Source of the DNA: Spisula solida | Taxonomy: Eukaryota > Mollusca > Bivalvia > Venerida > Mactridae | NCBI GenBank assembly: GCA_947247005.1 | Contig: OX365944.1 | Location: 4,972,501 to 5,036,500, forward strand | Direction: 5' to 3' | Length of the DNA: 64,000 nt | Shown here: one piece after another, positions 30,001 to 45,000 of the stretch | Layout: each line of letters opens with the position of its first letter | Position numbering within the stretch: the stretch's first letter is position 1 | The notes under the pieces: model-generated | Databases searched by the model: none | What the model was told of the DNA's origin: nothing | Seen by the model: the letters and a program-made list of their open reading frames with translations, nothing else | Made by a program: the position numbers and the translations under genes

Positions 30001-33000
30001 AAAGGTTAAATATAATTCGATATGTGTTATAGAATACGAATATGATACATACAAAATAGTGTTTACGAAAATCCTATCATATACAAAATGCTTTCTATGT
30101 TTTTGACCTGTCTGAAATGATTTAAAATGAAATAAGTATATAAATGTAAGTAATTATATAATGATTATACTAAGATGTTTGTAGGGGCTCTCTATGTTGG
30201 TGGCCAAATCGACAGAGAAAAGGATGTATACTATGTGCTGAATATTTCTGCATTTGATGGGCGAAACTTCAACTACACAACTGTGGGTATTTCTGTTGAA
30301 GACGTCAACGATAATGCACCAGACTTTGGACTTCCAGAGAGAGAAATAATCACGATCAATGTAACAGAGAATATACAATATGGGGTTATAAGGAATCTTA
30401 CTGTTGCGGACAAGGACGAGGAAGGATCCGTCAACAGCGAAGTCGTGTTTAGATTGGATGGTGGCAACATAGTTTTACCTTCCAGTAACCACACGATTGT
30501 TTGCGATGATTCAGGCGTGGCTCCAATAGATGGTTAGTATTTCTAATATGTTTAACCACTGGTTATGGTCATATGTTGTCTCCGTTTTTATAACTTTCGT
30601 TTGTGTTTCCATGGTATGAACAAAAGTAGTTTAATGTGCCTAATGCTTTGACGTCTGACATGAGATTACGAATGCACCCGAGTAATATGTACCGAAAATC
30701 ACTGCAGTGTGTTGATCCGTTCGGCCGTATTACCTCGAGTTGAGTATGTAATACCGTATCTCGTGGATGCGCAATAGCTCAAGCAACGAGAGGTAATACG
30801 CCTTAACGGATCAACACAACTGCAGAAATATTCCTTCTATTATAAACGTACAGAAGTGAAAAAAGCGTCGGCATATTTTCGTCATAGAACGCGACGTCCG
30901 TTCATAAAAAGGTAAATGTTTACGTCATGACGTCATTGGCGTTGGTATATGTCGGCATATAACACGTCAGACATGCATGATACGGATTTGGAAAACGAGA
31001 CATGTATGATACGGAAAATGCAAACTGTTGCGTTGTATTCCACTGTGTGAATTGGCCTGTATTCGTGGCAATACATTGCTTGGTATATAATAAAAACTGA
31101 TGTTAGATAACTCTTGAAATGTCTGTGACGCTGGCGTAACTCCTAGGTTTTCTATAAATATTGAGCAGGTTGAGAATATTTGTGCAAATGCATTTCACTC
31201 ACTAGATTTCTTCCTCATTTTCCCACGAGCTTCTCCGCCGAAAGCCCAATTCCCAGCTGCTTGAAGGCTGAAAGACTTAGCTTAAAATCTGAATCACCTA
31301 GTTTAAGTTATAAAAAAAGCTAGTTGCCCTAGTTTAAAGTATGACAAATCTATATGGTGGGGCATAAAAAGCGAAATGACCTAGTTTTAACAATAACACA
31401 TTTAAAGGGTGGAAAAAAAACTACAAAAGGCAGACAGCCAGAACAATGGCCATTAGGTTTGAACTGTCTTTGGTGTCGGCCAGCAGAAACAGAGAATAAA
31501 TATTTTGAAAATTGTATTTTTTTAAAGAAACAGTAAATACTTTCCTTTAAAATTTGGCATACTTCCTATGTAGAACACAAAATATCTGAAAATGTTATTT
31601 CATTCAGACACGTATAAATGTGTTAACCCCAAAATATTTTAGAAAGCAGTTTAAAATAATCAGGTCTGACAGTTACTCACAGCAGAAGTCAGCCAATGCT
31701 TTGATATTTGAATTCTCTTGTAGAAGCATTATACCCGTTTCCCCAGACCTTTTATCTGTGCAGCATGAGACTAGATGCGTCTACTAGATAGTGAATGTTT
31801 ATAAACTTAGAAGAAAATGACAATTACTATTGACATGTTTTACAGACTGTTCTTACGAATAGTAACTAAAATCTGTTTAATGACAGAAATGTGAAGTTAT
31901 ATCAATAAAATAGCAGAGCATACCCATTCAAAATCTTTCTTTTTAAAGATACAATGACACGGAGTGCAGTGCCTTCCTACTGTCTAAAATAAAATCCCGT
32001 AGCCAGTGCTAACAAAAAAGACACAGACAATCAAATTAGCTGACTGTACTGTGATAGTGTATTGAGTAAAAGGCACTTTTGAATTTGCATTAGTGAAGTA
32101 TATACGAGGGTCATCCGTAAAGTTTTGTAAATCACGAATATATATAAGTTTCAGGAAATGTTATGTTGATTATTACAATTTAACGGATATTTTCACAATG
32201 ATTCTTTTATCCCAGAACTTTACGGATGACCCTCGTATACGTAAATTTACGAAACATTTATGCAATGGTCCTGCTGTTGATCATGTTAATTAGTTAGTGT
32301 CAATGTTGTTTGTAATAAGGTTAGTTGTTGTTAATATCGTAATAAAAATTATCTGGCAATGTCTTTATCATAGTACATTTGTACTTATTCACTATATATG
32401 TGTTCTGTGTGTTGAAGCAAACTTCTGACACGTATTATGTTATATATTTCAGATTCATGCTTATTTACAATCACACAGACAGGTCAGTTGAACTTGACCA
32501 GGACTTTAGACAGGGAAATTCAAGAACATTACTTGCTAACAATCACAGCGTCTGACAGGGGAGAAACGCCGTTATCATCATCTATTACTGTATACATCAA
32601 TGTTTTAGATCAAAACGACAATGACCCAGTCTTTATTGTAGACGGCAATGGAAACACAACCTACTCAGAAAGCCATACGATTGAAAAGGTGCCGGAAAAT
32701 TCTGTTTTGAAATTGATTGACGCTAACGATAAAGATTTCGGAATAAATGGAACGGTCTCTTATTCTATTATAGAGTCTCCATTTTCGGAATATTTTAATA
32801 TAGGGAAAAATTCTGGTGTTGTGAGTATTAATAAACCAATTGTTGTGAATACATTGCTGAATATTCGTTCGGTTGATGCAGGAATTATAGACTCGAATGA
32901 AACAGCTATCCTAAATTTGACAATAAGTGCAACCGATGGAGGAGGCCGTTCTACAAACATGACTCTTTGTGTGTTTATTGAACCCCTTAATGATGACGAT

Positions 33001-36000
33001 GCACCTGCATTCAAGGAAATGGTGTTCAACTTTACGATTCCTGAAAATGAACCGGATGGTATGAGCTCATTATTACATTTATATTGAACCATTAGCTTGA
33101 ATGCTGACTTCCCTGCCAATTAGCTATTATATTTTTTCATAATTATGATGTTCGTTCATGGTCCGTTTATGGACACAATTTCTATTAACTGAAATGCCAC
33201 GATGATCTCGTAGTTGGTAGCAGTAGAATGCTTATTTTCAAAAATGATTTTGCATAGATAAGTGAGGATATATGACTTTGTTACTGACACACAGTCGAAA
33301 CAAATTTAAAGTGTTAATGTAAAATGATCTTATTTGTTTTGGAAATAGGTTTTTATGTCGGCACTTGTTTGGCTAGGATAGTCAATGAAACTTACAGCCA
33401 TATGACATACAGTCTGGTCAGTGGTTATGAACTTCAGAGGAATGATTTCAACATGGACAGTAAAACGGTAAAAATTACTTTAAATACTACCTGGTTAAAT
33501 GCGTTTTTAGAAAACTGCATTCAATATCGAGGCGACTTGTATAAGCCCAATGGAACTCTATATGTGTATTGAAATTTTTTCATACAATATGTATATGAAA
33601 TGCGAACAAACAATTAACCCACGTTATGTTAACCGGCACTGGAAGTTCAAATTAAAAGTGGTAGGGTTTGCTATATCGCAACTGGTCATATGGTGGATGT
33701 ATTGATAAATTCTTGATTATCTGGATGATTTTGGCAATTCGGGAGGATGACTAAACGATCGATTTAATTCCTTTAAGAGAATCAATTAATCCGTAAACTT
33801 TTCCTAATGCTACCTACGTTCTATAAGTTGGTTGAGGCAATACTTTGCTTCAACACATTGGAGATGGAAAAGTTATTGCAATGTAATTAATGCGATGTCT
33901 TTTGTTTGATATAATGTCTTCATTTTTAACAGGGGGTTATTACTACACGCGTTCCGCTGGATCGAGAAAACGTCGCTCAATATACATTTGCTGTCAAAGT
34001 CCGGGACGGGAGAATACCTGAACGAACGGCTTTTGCAGTGGTAATATTTATATAACCCTCTTTTTACTTGATATAAACTACCATTTAAACAATATATGGA
34101 ATAACCTCTTATCACTCTTACTTTGTTTGTGTCCGGGTTTGTATAAAGAGAACGTATTTTTATAAACTATACTATTGTAAATAACTATCAAATTTGACTT
34201 CAATATAACATGTAATTAACGTTAATTTTAGCATCGTTCATACAACGGAGTCTCCTTTTCAACAGACATATGTGAATGTTCGTATTAATTCATGTGAATG
34301 ATTGTATTTGTCACTTATAATTCTGTATTAAAATGGTCACATAATAATAATTCTGAGAATATATTTTTCATATCGTTATTATCCGGTGAGAATTAGATAT
34401 TATTCATTAGATCTATGTAAAAACGTCAAATTTGATATGAATATTGACAAAAGGTATATTTTTTATCATCAGGTTGAGATACAGGTTTCGGATGTTAATG
34501 ACAACAGTCCGCTTTTCCTTAACAAAGATATGATGGTGGAATTTCCAGAAAATTCACCGCCCCATGTTATCAATGTTACCGCTTATGACCAAGATCTGGG
34601 ACAAAACGGACGTATTGGCTACTCGCTAGTTGATGACTTTGGTAAATATGATAAATCCCACACAATTAAAGGAAGTTCGAAATTATGTGTTAAGTTTAGA
34701 TTTGTTACGTTAAAGTTGACCCCACAGTTTGGCTAAGTCCGTAGTTAAGGCGATGTTGACTGTTTTAGTAATTGTTCCGTGTATTTTATTAAAATGTGTA
34801 CTTGATATAGAACATGTACCCGGTTTCATGTCTGTAAAGTTTCAGTGATATCGTAAAGGGGAGAGTTATCACCTAGTTTTATAACTTGTGGCTCGGTCAT
34901 TTTACTCATGCATATGACATATGTATTTGTATGATATAAAATGTACATATACGTTTGGTCATGAAATATATTTAAACACATTTCCACGAACTTATCTAAT
35001 AACCTTAAGCTTGTATTTGCATAATAGTAAGTAAAATAAATATATATTTCGATTCCATTGCAATTGCAGTTGATTCAAAGATTTGATAAAAAAATAAAAA
35101 AGTTATTATTTCGTATGTGTTTTTATAATTTTGTGTTTTCGTCGTGACAGTGTACGTTTTGTCGAACCTCAAATGTTTGATTAATGTAACTTATCAATGC
35201 TAACTTTACTTGAAGCCGGAATGTTTATGATCAACAACACAACTGGCATAGTGAATGCGTCTGGACCGTTTGATTTCGAAGATGAAAACCAATACAGAGT
35301 TGAGATTGTGGTAAGATTTTTTATTTAGATCTACGTGTTACTAGTTCGTATAATCAAACAAATAAAAGAATGTCTACAAAGTGTGAATAATATTCCCAAG
35401 AATAGAGCCTTTGTTAAAAAAACAATATTGTTAAGTCAGTCAAATAATTTGTCGATACCAGACAACTATTCTTACATACTTCATATACAGCAAATGACAC
35501 CATAAATCTCATTCATAAATATAGTTATTGATCGAAAACTGATTTCAGTAGTAATGATCTTGACGACAAACTAGTCCCACTTTCAATCATGAGCGGTGAT
35601 TACAAAAAAGCTTCATATACATCACAATAGCGCATTCGTGACTAAAGTTATCGCATGGAAACTGACTTTCTATCTTAAATAACATTCACACTGACCATGA
35701 CCCATCAGCTCCATTTTCAATCCAAAATATATTTCTGAACTAAAGTTAACGTCTGCAAACCAAACGACCACCCGAGTGATCGACGGAAGGATCGAAAAAC
35801 TAACTTCTATATACAAAACAACTTCATTTTATGGATATTTAACGACTTGATTCATTTCAGCGTCTATATTGATCAGCATTTCAGAGTGGTATTTCCTGAA
35901 TTCATAATGTTCCAAATGTCTTTACTATTAAAAACAAATTACAGTGATCGGTATTATGTTGATAATTTAAACAATGACAACGTTTGATTAAGCGAAAGTG

Positions 36001-39000
36001 ACGATTGATGTAGGGTTTAAGGGTGGCTTAATTGCCGTGTTTTTAATACGTATATTAATATTAATATCTCTTATATTTCCGATATTCACAGGCCAGCGAT
36101 TTCGGATTACCATTTCGAATGAACAGTTCTGTTTTCATAAATGTGTCTATAACTGATGAAAATGACAATATGCCTTACTTCGTCGACAACATAACATCAA
36201 TTGATATAACAGAAAACTCACCACCGCAAAAGGTAATGCTCAACATCTTGTAAGATTATTTTAATATTAATTTATCAATATAATATAATAATAATTCTAC
36301 ATATTAATTTTTAATGTAACATTTGTATATATAAATTGACTCCCAATGCGTATGTGATTTACATTATTGGAAGGTTAAGCTATCCATATTTTACTGTACC
36401 GTTTGCGCATGACATAAGCGTATATGCTCACACTTCCACAAATCAAATACATCATTATGATCTGACTTAAACTTTTGATTGTTTTAAAATAATAAAATTG
36501 AATTTTATAATGCAGAAAAAATATACAGGACGCGTCACATAATAGTCTGTTACAGATATTTACATCATGACGGTATTTTGTTGGCGTTTACTATACTTAT
36601 TTCTCATAAAAAATTTTTCTGATAGGTATTTAGTGTGATTGCTGATGATAATGATTCTGGATGGAATGGACATATTATATATGAACTAATTAACAAAAAA
36701 CTAACACCATTCGTCATCAATGCATTAAGTAAGTGTGTTCTGCTATTTCCTACTACATTTGTTTTGTGAAAGAAATGATAATGCTATAGGTATCGATACT
36801 GACGGCTATGATGATGGTTGTGATGCTAATGGGGGTATATTGATACTTTTGGTTGTAAAGAATGTGCTCCGATATTGCTGTTGTCGATTATGTTGAGGTA
36901 TATTTTGATTATGTATTTATGATGAGTGTTATGTATGATTCTGTCGACATTTATGGTGTTGAAAATGATGTTGATTTGATTTACTGATGACATTGTCTGT
37001 GATGAAGTATATGATTTTGATATTGATATTTGCCGTGATGTTACCGGTTATCATGCTGGTTATGAAAATGGCGAATTTATTATTCGAGATACTACTAGTA
37101 TATTGCTTGTGCCAAGGTGCATCTTGGACATCATTTTCGATTTATTAGCTTGTTTTGAAACCTGAATTACGTGATTTGCCATTTTTCTATTGTTTCGATA
37201 ACGCTTTTGAATAGTAATATAAAATGAATGTTTACAGTAAACATCGTACTATTTAAGGTGGTGATGTATATTTACGTGGACATATAGACTTTGAACAGAA
37301 AGCAAATTATACTCTGAAGTTTCAAGCAAAAGACCAAGGACAGCCACCATTGTTTGCCAGCAAGACTGTCCATGTTAATGTCATAGACGTTTACGATGAT
37401 TTTCCAAAATTTGAATCTGAGACATATGAAGTAACTGTATCCTCCACTCAGGCAGTTGTTGGTGCATCTTTGATAGAGCTCGATGCCGGTGTCACAGACG
37501 TTGACTTTGGTATCTCAGGTAGAAACAAATGATCTATATTTATTTTAGTAAAATGTACGCACGTATATGATTACATTACAGCTCTTCAAGTACATAAATA
37601 TGGTGGCATGTTTTGATATGCATGATATTTTTGTATTGTGTTATGGATCACTAAACTTGGCCTTGTCACATAGGTACATTTTGCTATACCTGATATCACT
37701 GGATGAGGTTTGAAATTTAGTGGTGTCTAGATTTATGGATATTTAAAGATATCAATGCTTATAATAAAAATACAATTTGAAAAGGGTAATTTTGTTGCGA
37801 TATCAGTATTACCTAGCAAGTTCCATAACTGCTTTTCTACAAACAAAGCTGTTCAAGAAAGAAATTTAAGTTGTGACTAAGCACACAATACTTATTCTAT
37901 TCTTATTAAATAGTTAATTGGCTCGAATTGCACGCGTGAATGCTCACATAAAATTATGCTTAACAAACATATTTCGTATATTTTACTAAAAAACAATGCA
38001 TTTTTCTGAAATCGATTCAAGACATACTTATCTTTGTTCATGTTTCAGGACAAGACGCCTCATATTTTAAAGTGATCGGCCATAATTTGACACTCGGAAA
38101 AAACTTGAACCCTGACAGAAATATATTCGTAGTAACCGTCACTGCAAAGGACAGACTAAATCAAACAACAAGTTGTTCGGTTTGTAACGACTTTATATAC
38201 ACAGTTACATTTTTTATAGCCATATTTTCTCGGATGGTATTTCGGTTTAAGGGAAATCCCTTTTGTCTTTAAAGAGATGTTAAGTTTTTCACAAAAGAGG
38301 CTAAACGTTGTTCTGAATTTGTTTTTATGAATACTATATTCTTACCCTCATGGTAATTGATAATATTAGGAATGTGGTGTCATGATTATGTATGATGAAG
38401 AACTTGTTTCACAATCGATCATGCATATTTTCATTCTTTTGATATATACTATATTGTAATACCTATATGATTTTCTTACTAGGTAATTGTTCATACCAGA
38501 GGACACACGATATTGTTCCCTCAAAAAGACTTTCCAGTTAGTGTTGTAGAAAATCTAAAAACGGGTTCAATATTAGTAGATTTAAATACAACCGAGGAGT
38601 TTCTACCTGGAAGGAGTATTGTCTACACCATTGAAAGTGTAGTTCCTTCAGGTATGTACGTTATCGCGATAATAAATTGTTTAAGCCTAGGTTCCACTGA
38701 GGAATTCCATGTCGGCGATTTTCTCCCGATTCTTCCGATACTACTCGATTCATCCCAAATCCTGTTGATATCACACACTGTCTCATGACTTCCCCAAAGC
38801 TTCCCCTAGACCATGAGGAACCTGTTCCCGATGTCCTGGTACACAGAATGTAGCTCATAAATTTCAATCGGGAGTACTGCGCCGAGGCAAAAGGTGATCC
38901 GTGGGACCTAGGCTTACAATATGTACAAACTTCATGCCATAGGATCATGATCTACCTCAACGCTTACGTCATTCATTACTTATTAAGTACAGTGTACCAG

Positions 39001-42000
39001 TTTGAGATTGCTGTAAAACTTAAGTTGTTTTATGACCCTGTGACCAGGATATGTGGGTTATGTTTTATGTAACAATCTGCAAACATTTTGCCATGGTAAT
39101 AGTTTAGCTATCGGATCTACAAATATGCATTGTTCAATGATCTATTTTAATAACTGAATAACTTAATAAACTGATATATTTCTCAATGACCCTCAAAAGT
39201 GAACTTGATAATAATTAATGCTACATATGACACTGTCAATGACTGACATCCAGTGTTGCTTACCACATTACTGTATGTTTGGACTTTTCTCTATGATGTA
39301 TACGAACTTACGACCTTGTGTCATGTTTCGGCCAAGGATGCCCGTCTCTATTCCATCATACATGTATATGTACAGTGTAGATGCTTATGTTCAAATTACA
39401 AAATGGTTTGCGGCCCAATTTGTCAATACCAAAATACACGATCATTTTGTACATGTACATGCAAAAGTATTCTCCGTTATCTATTGAAATTATGAAATTA
39501 TTAATAAACTTCTATTATTATTTTATACTACAAATTGTTATATTAAGTCAGACAGGGAAGGCAGCACTAATCTTAACCAGCCGAGCACAGAAAACATAAA
39601 AATACACAAGGTAAAATGCCCACCTGAACCAACCGAGCACAGGAAACATAAAACACATGCAAGACACAATGCCCAACTAAACAAGTAAATATCCACCCAT
39701 ACAAGTATAAACCAGGTTCAAACACTTGAGGTAACCATTTTTGATCAAATTTCAGAAAGCGGTGTATTTACTGTGGACAGCAGTACTGGGGAAGTAAGAT
39801 GCAACAAAGCTCTCGATAGAGAAACTGTGTCGCAGTATATTATAACAGTATCAGCAAGGTCGCCGGAAACTAGACGTAGAAGAGACGTCCAAGGTACCGT
39901 ATAACACAATATACACAATGTATATGCATTAGTTATGCATTTGATATTACTGTTATATGCATACACTCTACGAATGTTTTAAGTACACAGTTTTTGAGCG
40001 TGGATAAATCAACTTAATAATCATTTAAATTATATCTAATTTTTACAGTGATTTTTTCTTTGGTATGGATTCGTTGCAGCCAAAAAAACATGACATCACT
40101 AATGTCAAATCATGTTCCTACTGAAACATGCATTGGTATGAAATGCTCTGGTTCTGCTAAAATGACATTTTGTGATGTCTTCATTTTGTGGAAATCAAAT
40201 GTCAGAATTCTTTTTTAAGAATCCTATGACATTTATCGACGAACACAAAATAATTATATACTAGTAGTACAAATGTATACATTTACCGTTTGAAGCCAGT
40301 ACGGACACATACGCAGGCTTAATGCAGAGGATGCAGTATAATTCGAATTTCTACACAGCTAGCGGAATGGAATATATTAGCTTTTTGTTATATTAAATGA
40401 CGATTCCATTAAGTTGATGACACGTATTATATAAAAGCTCATTGGACATGGCATGAAAGATAAAATCCTAATCACAAGCTTGTAAAAAAGGATTACTTTA
40501 GACGGTTGTTTATGTGTTGATACTTATACTCTTGTTTTGTGATATTGCAATATTAGTAGTATAAATGTGTCTACCACAGGAGTGTCGTCCTTGATACGAA
40601 TTATCGTCAATGTGACGGACGTCAATGATAATCCACCGAGGTTTTCCGAGTCTCAACAACATGTGTTCGGTGTTCCTGACAATGCTAGAGCTAATTACAT
40701 CGTGACAACGTTAAAGGTATGTCGCTGGGGCTAATAAACGATACATTTACAACATCAATTTTGGAACGATAACTATGAAATGATTATTACTGAATTAAAC
40801 GAATTCTGGCTCAGTGGTCTCCCTTTACAGCAAAATTAAGACTACTTTAAAGCAACAGTCAATTTACTTTTATCGGCATGAATTGTTTCAGTTTAGTTTA
40901 TATGAAATACATGTAGCATACATACTGAAGAATAGGTGCAGCCTTTGGGAAAACATATTGAAATCACTCAATGCAACTACACACTATTCTCATTAGATAC
41001 ACCATGCTTATAACAGAATTATAGCATTGTATAGAAATATTATTTAAAAAGTGCAGTTATAGGAATGGTATAACGTTGCTGTTTTAATATGTATTCGCCA
41101 TTTATTTAAATTTTAATCTCCGCTCGACATGCTTAGGTAAATGAAGCTATCATAGTCGCACACTGTAACCAAGCTTTTTTTCACCAGGCATTCGACCCGG
41201 ATGTAAACGATGCAGGGAATCTACGATATAACCTTACGGCTGGGCATTCGAGCGTGTTTGGCGTTGACAAGCGTACGGGAAAAATAATCACTTTGGTAGC
41301 TATAGCTTCTGTAAAAGAAAGCGTATTACGTCTGACAGTGACGGCGTATGACAAAGAAAAGAAGGATGACAAGGCGGTCATTGATGTAGTTGTAAGTAAT
41401 ACAGATGAGTTTTACATTATCTGCACTTCAATTACTTGTATATATTATTCAAATATCTTAAATATGTAGAAAAAACTGTGCTGCTTGTTATCACTAAACG
41501 CATAATCACATGTATACCAGTTGTAGAATTGGACTCAAACCCAATAAGGTTGAAACCTTTACCCGAGTATGTATGTATAACTGGACGTGTGTAATAGTAA
41601 CGTACGTTTGGCGTACGCAATTGACTACGGTGAGATCTTTCAATAACTAGACCATTTTCAGGTCAAAAGTAGGTCGGTTTTCATTGACATGCATTCTGAT
41701 ATAGAAGTACTTAATACGTAGGGTGTTCCAGAAATAATAGGACTTTTTAATAGAAGCGTGGTAAATGAGAAATTTAGAATACTAATTTGCTGTGAATACA
41801 ATTTCATCTATCACTGACAAACATGCGAAATATTAAAGCAATTGGTTGAACAATAAAAATTCTATAAAACATTAAATATACTATGTACTAAGGAGGCGGG
41901 TCGCGCCGTGACGTAATGATGACGTCGCCTTTTAAACACAGTATTTTAACCGCCTGACATCCTTAGTAATTTTTATGCCCCCCATCTTTGATGAGGGGGT

Positions 42001-45000
42001 ATATTGCTTTGCACATGTCTGTCGGTCTGTCGGTCGGTCTGTTGGTCGTATAAAATGATTTCCGTTCAATAACTCGAGAACGCATTGACCTAGGATCTTT
42101 AAACTCTACAAGGATGTTGGTCAGCAGCAGGAGATGACCCCTATTGATTTTGAGGTCAGTAGGTCAAAGGTCAAGGTCACGGTGACCTTCACCATTTCTG
42201 ACTATTTAAATGATTTCCGTTCAATAACTCAAGAACGCTTTGACCTAGGATCTTCAAACTTTACATGGAGGTTGGCCAGCAACAGTAGATGACACCTATT
42301 GATTTGGAGGTTAGTAGGTCAAAGGCCAGGGTCACTGTGACCTTCACCATTTCTGACAATTTAAATGATTTCCGTTCAATAACTCAAGAACGCTTTGACC
42401 TAGGATCTTCAAGCTTTACATGGAGGTTGGTCAGCAACAGTAAATGACCCCTATTGATTTTGAGGCCAGTAGGTCAATGGTCAAGGTCACGGTGATCTTC
42501 ACCATTTATGACTATTTAAATGATTTCCGTTCAATAACTCAAGAACGCTTTGACCTAGGATCTTCAAGCTTTACATGGAGGTTGGTCAGCAACAGTAGAT
42601 GACCCCTATTGGTTTTGAGGTCAGTGGGTCAAAGGTCAAGGTCACTGTGACCTTCACCATTTCTGACAATTTAAATGATTTCCGTTCAATCACCCAAGAA
42701 CGCTTTGACCTAGGATCTTCAAGCTTTACATGGAGGTTGGTCAGCAACAGTAGATGACCCCTATTGATTTTAAGGTCAGTAGGTCAAATGTCAAGGCCAC
42801 TGAGACCTTCACCATTTTTGACTATTGGGCTGCCATGGGGGCATATGTGTTTTACAAACATCTCTTGTTATATAGTGTCACCCTGACTTTCAAAGCAGAT
42901 CTGATGTTACTGTCCCCATTGTTTATATTTGTCTCCGTACCACTGTTCCCAAAAAATGAGTTACAGTGAAGTTAGAAATTGCTCTAACCTTGAAGCGTCT
43001 ATCAGTATACGAACGGTGTCTATCAACGTCAAACTACGTTTTCTGTGACTTGACCTGTGTTCACTTGTTAGTTCATACCTCCGCAATCTGTGAACAATTT
43101 GTGCCAACAGAACACGAATAGATGCTGGATGCCATTACAGTTTGCTGATTTTTTCAATGGTTTGCATTATTGTTGTTTTTTTTCCAATTTTTTACATAAT
43201 TTAACAATAACGCAATTTCCAGTTTTTGACGTTGACGTCGTTTTGTCCATGACGCGCTTAGATATATACACTTGTTTACTCAGTCGTGATCATAAACAAA
43301 CAGCCATTGCTTCGTAAGTTTGCATGCACACGCCAGTAACATCAAGGTAACGCCACATATTATTTATTCAGTGGTTACTGAGATATTCCCGTGTTTTGTA
43401 TGGTTAATAATGACAATTTACAGTGTGACCCGCCTGTGCGTTACATGGTTTCTATGACAACGCTTTGTATAAGCATCACCACCAACAACAAAAATCTGTT
43501 GTTGCCAGTATATAGAGCATGAATGACTACACATATGAGATGAATTTCATTAAAATGTAGGTGTTGAGTAAGAAGTTATGAGAAAAGTCCTATTATTTCT
43601 GGAACACCCCTCGTACAAACGGATAATAACGAACAGTGCGAAAGGCACACACAAAAATAAAGGAACAAACAAAATATAACAGCATAGTGCGAAAGGCTCA
43701 CACAAAAATAAAGGAACAAACAAAAAATAACAGCATAGTGCGAAAGGCACACACAAAAATAAAGAAACAAAGAAAAAAATAACAGCATAGTACGAAAGGC
43801 ACTCACAAAAATAAAGGAACACAAAAAATAACAGCATAGTGCGAAAGGCACACACAAAAATAAAGGAACAAACAAAAAATAACAGCATAGTGCGAAAGGC
43901 ACACACAAAAATAAAGGAACACAAAAAAATAAAGCATAGTACGAAAGGCACAAACAAAAATAAAGAACACGACCATAAGCACACGTCACAATGCCAGCAA
44001 CACGAATCATAAATGCTACAAAGTCCTACTTCCACGCATTAATTTGTAAGATGTAAGTTGGGCGTTGTGTGACGTTGAGTTTGTATATATTACCGGTATT
44101 AGTAGTTATAAATATTAATCTGTTCATGTGAGGCAATATGTTTTATTTTTGTAAGATCAATGTCGTGCGGACGGAAAATCAACCATACCTGATTCTTGAC
44201 AAAAGTGTGGCAAATTTCATTGCAAAAAAGAGTGAAATGATCAAGTAAGTTATTTACATCTAGTTGCATTTTTTAACAGATTGTTTGTTTTAGATATTTC
44301 ATTTGTTTACAAACAAGGTAATATCATTCCATAGTATTTTATTGCTTTGAACATTTTAATCGGATAGAAAGGCAGTGCAGACAACAATCGTGTCCACTAA
44401 GCAAATTACTAACTCAGACACTTACCGTTAATATAAAATAAAAACAATACAATCTGCAATAATTATGTATATAAGTCAGTAGGCAAAGTTTTAAACGATT
44501 AGTAAGTGCGCATTAACATACCTGGGGCAGCAATGTGGACTAACATATTAGTGACAACTTCCACGAACGAATGAAGATGACACAAGGCTGAATATGTATT
44601 AAACGTATCAATAATTGGCATGCTCGAACCTACATGCATTTTCGTATTCGAATCGCTAGTTTTCTAAGAGTATTTGTAGACTACATAGAGGATATTTGTT
44701 TGTTTTGATTGAATATGGTTTATATCTCATCGTGTAGTGATAAAATTCAATATTTTCAAGAGCGCGTAGCGCGAGTCAAAAAGCATATTTTTATCACTAC
44801 AAGGTGAGCTTAAATCAGTCACATTGTAGGTGATAACCAGTTACTGATATGGGTTTAATTAGTCCCCTACCGGTTTTTGACCGGAGGGGACTATGGGTTT
44901 GCCCTCCGTCCGTCCGTCCGTCTGTCAAACAATCTGAATCCTGACATAACATGAACAGTTTCCAAGCTAGGTTTATGAATCTTGGTATATGGATAGGGGA

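Larger units (their letters stand above)
30533..32452 (+). other. 1.9-kb intron between cadherin exons 26 and 27
   Basis: Holds the foldback at 30702 and the 131-bp MITE at 32105. The stretch 31200-31560 has three CTAGTTTAA-type repeats and a short spurious frame. No exon seen. Confidence 0.7.

Noticed and set aside
43550..44035. Antisense frame of 161 codons rich in Phe, Cys and Leu, looking like a membrane protein
   Set aside because: It is the translation of the 51-bp tandem repeat, seen in two overlapping frames.
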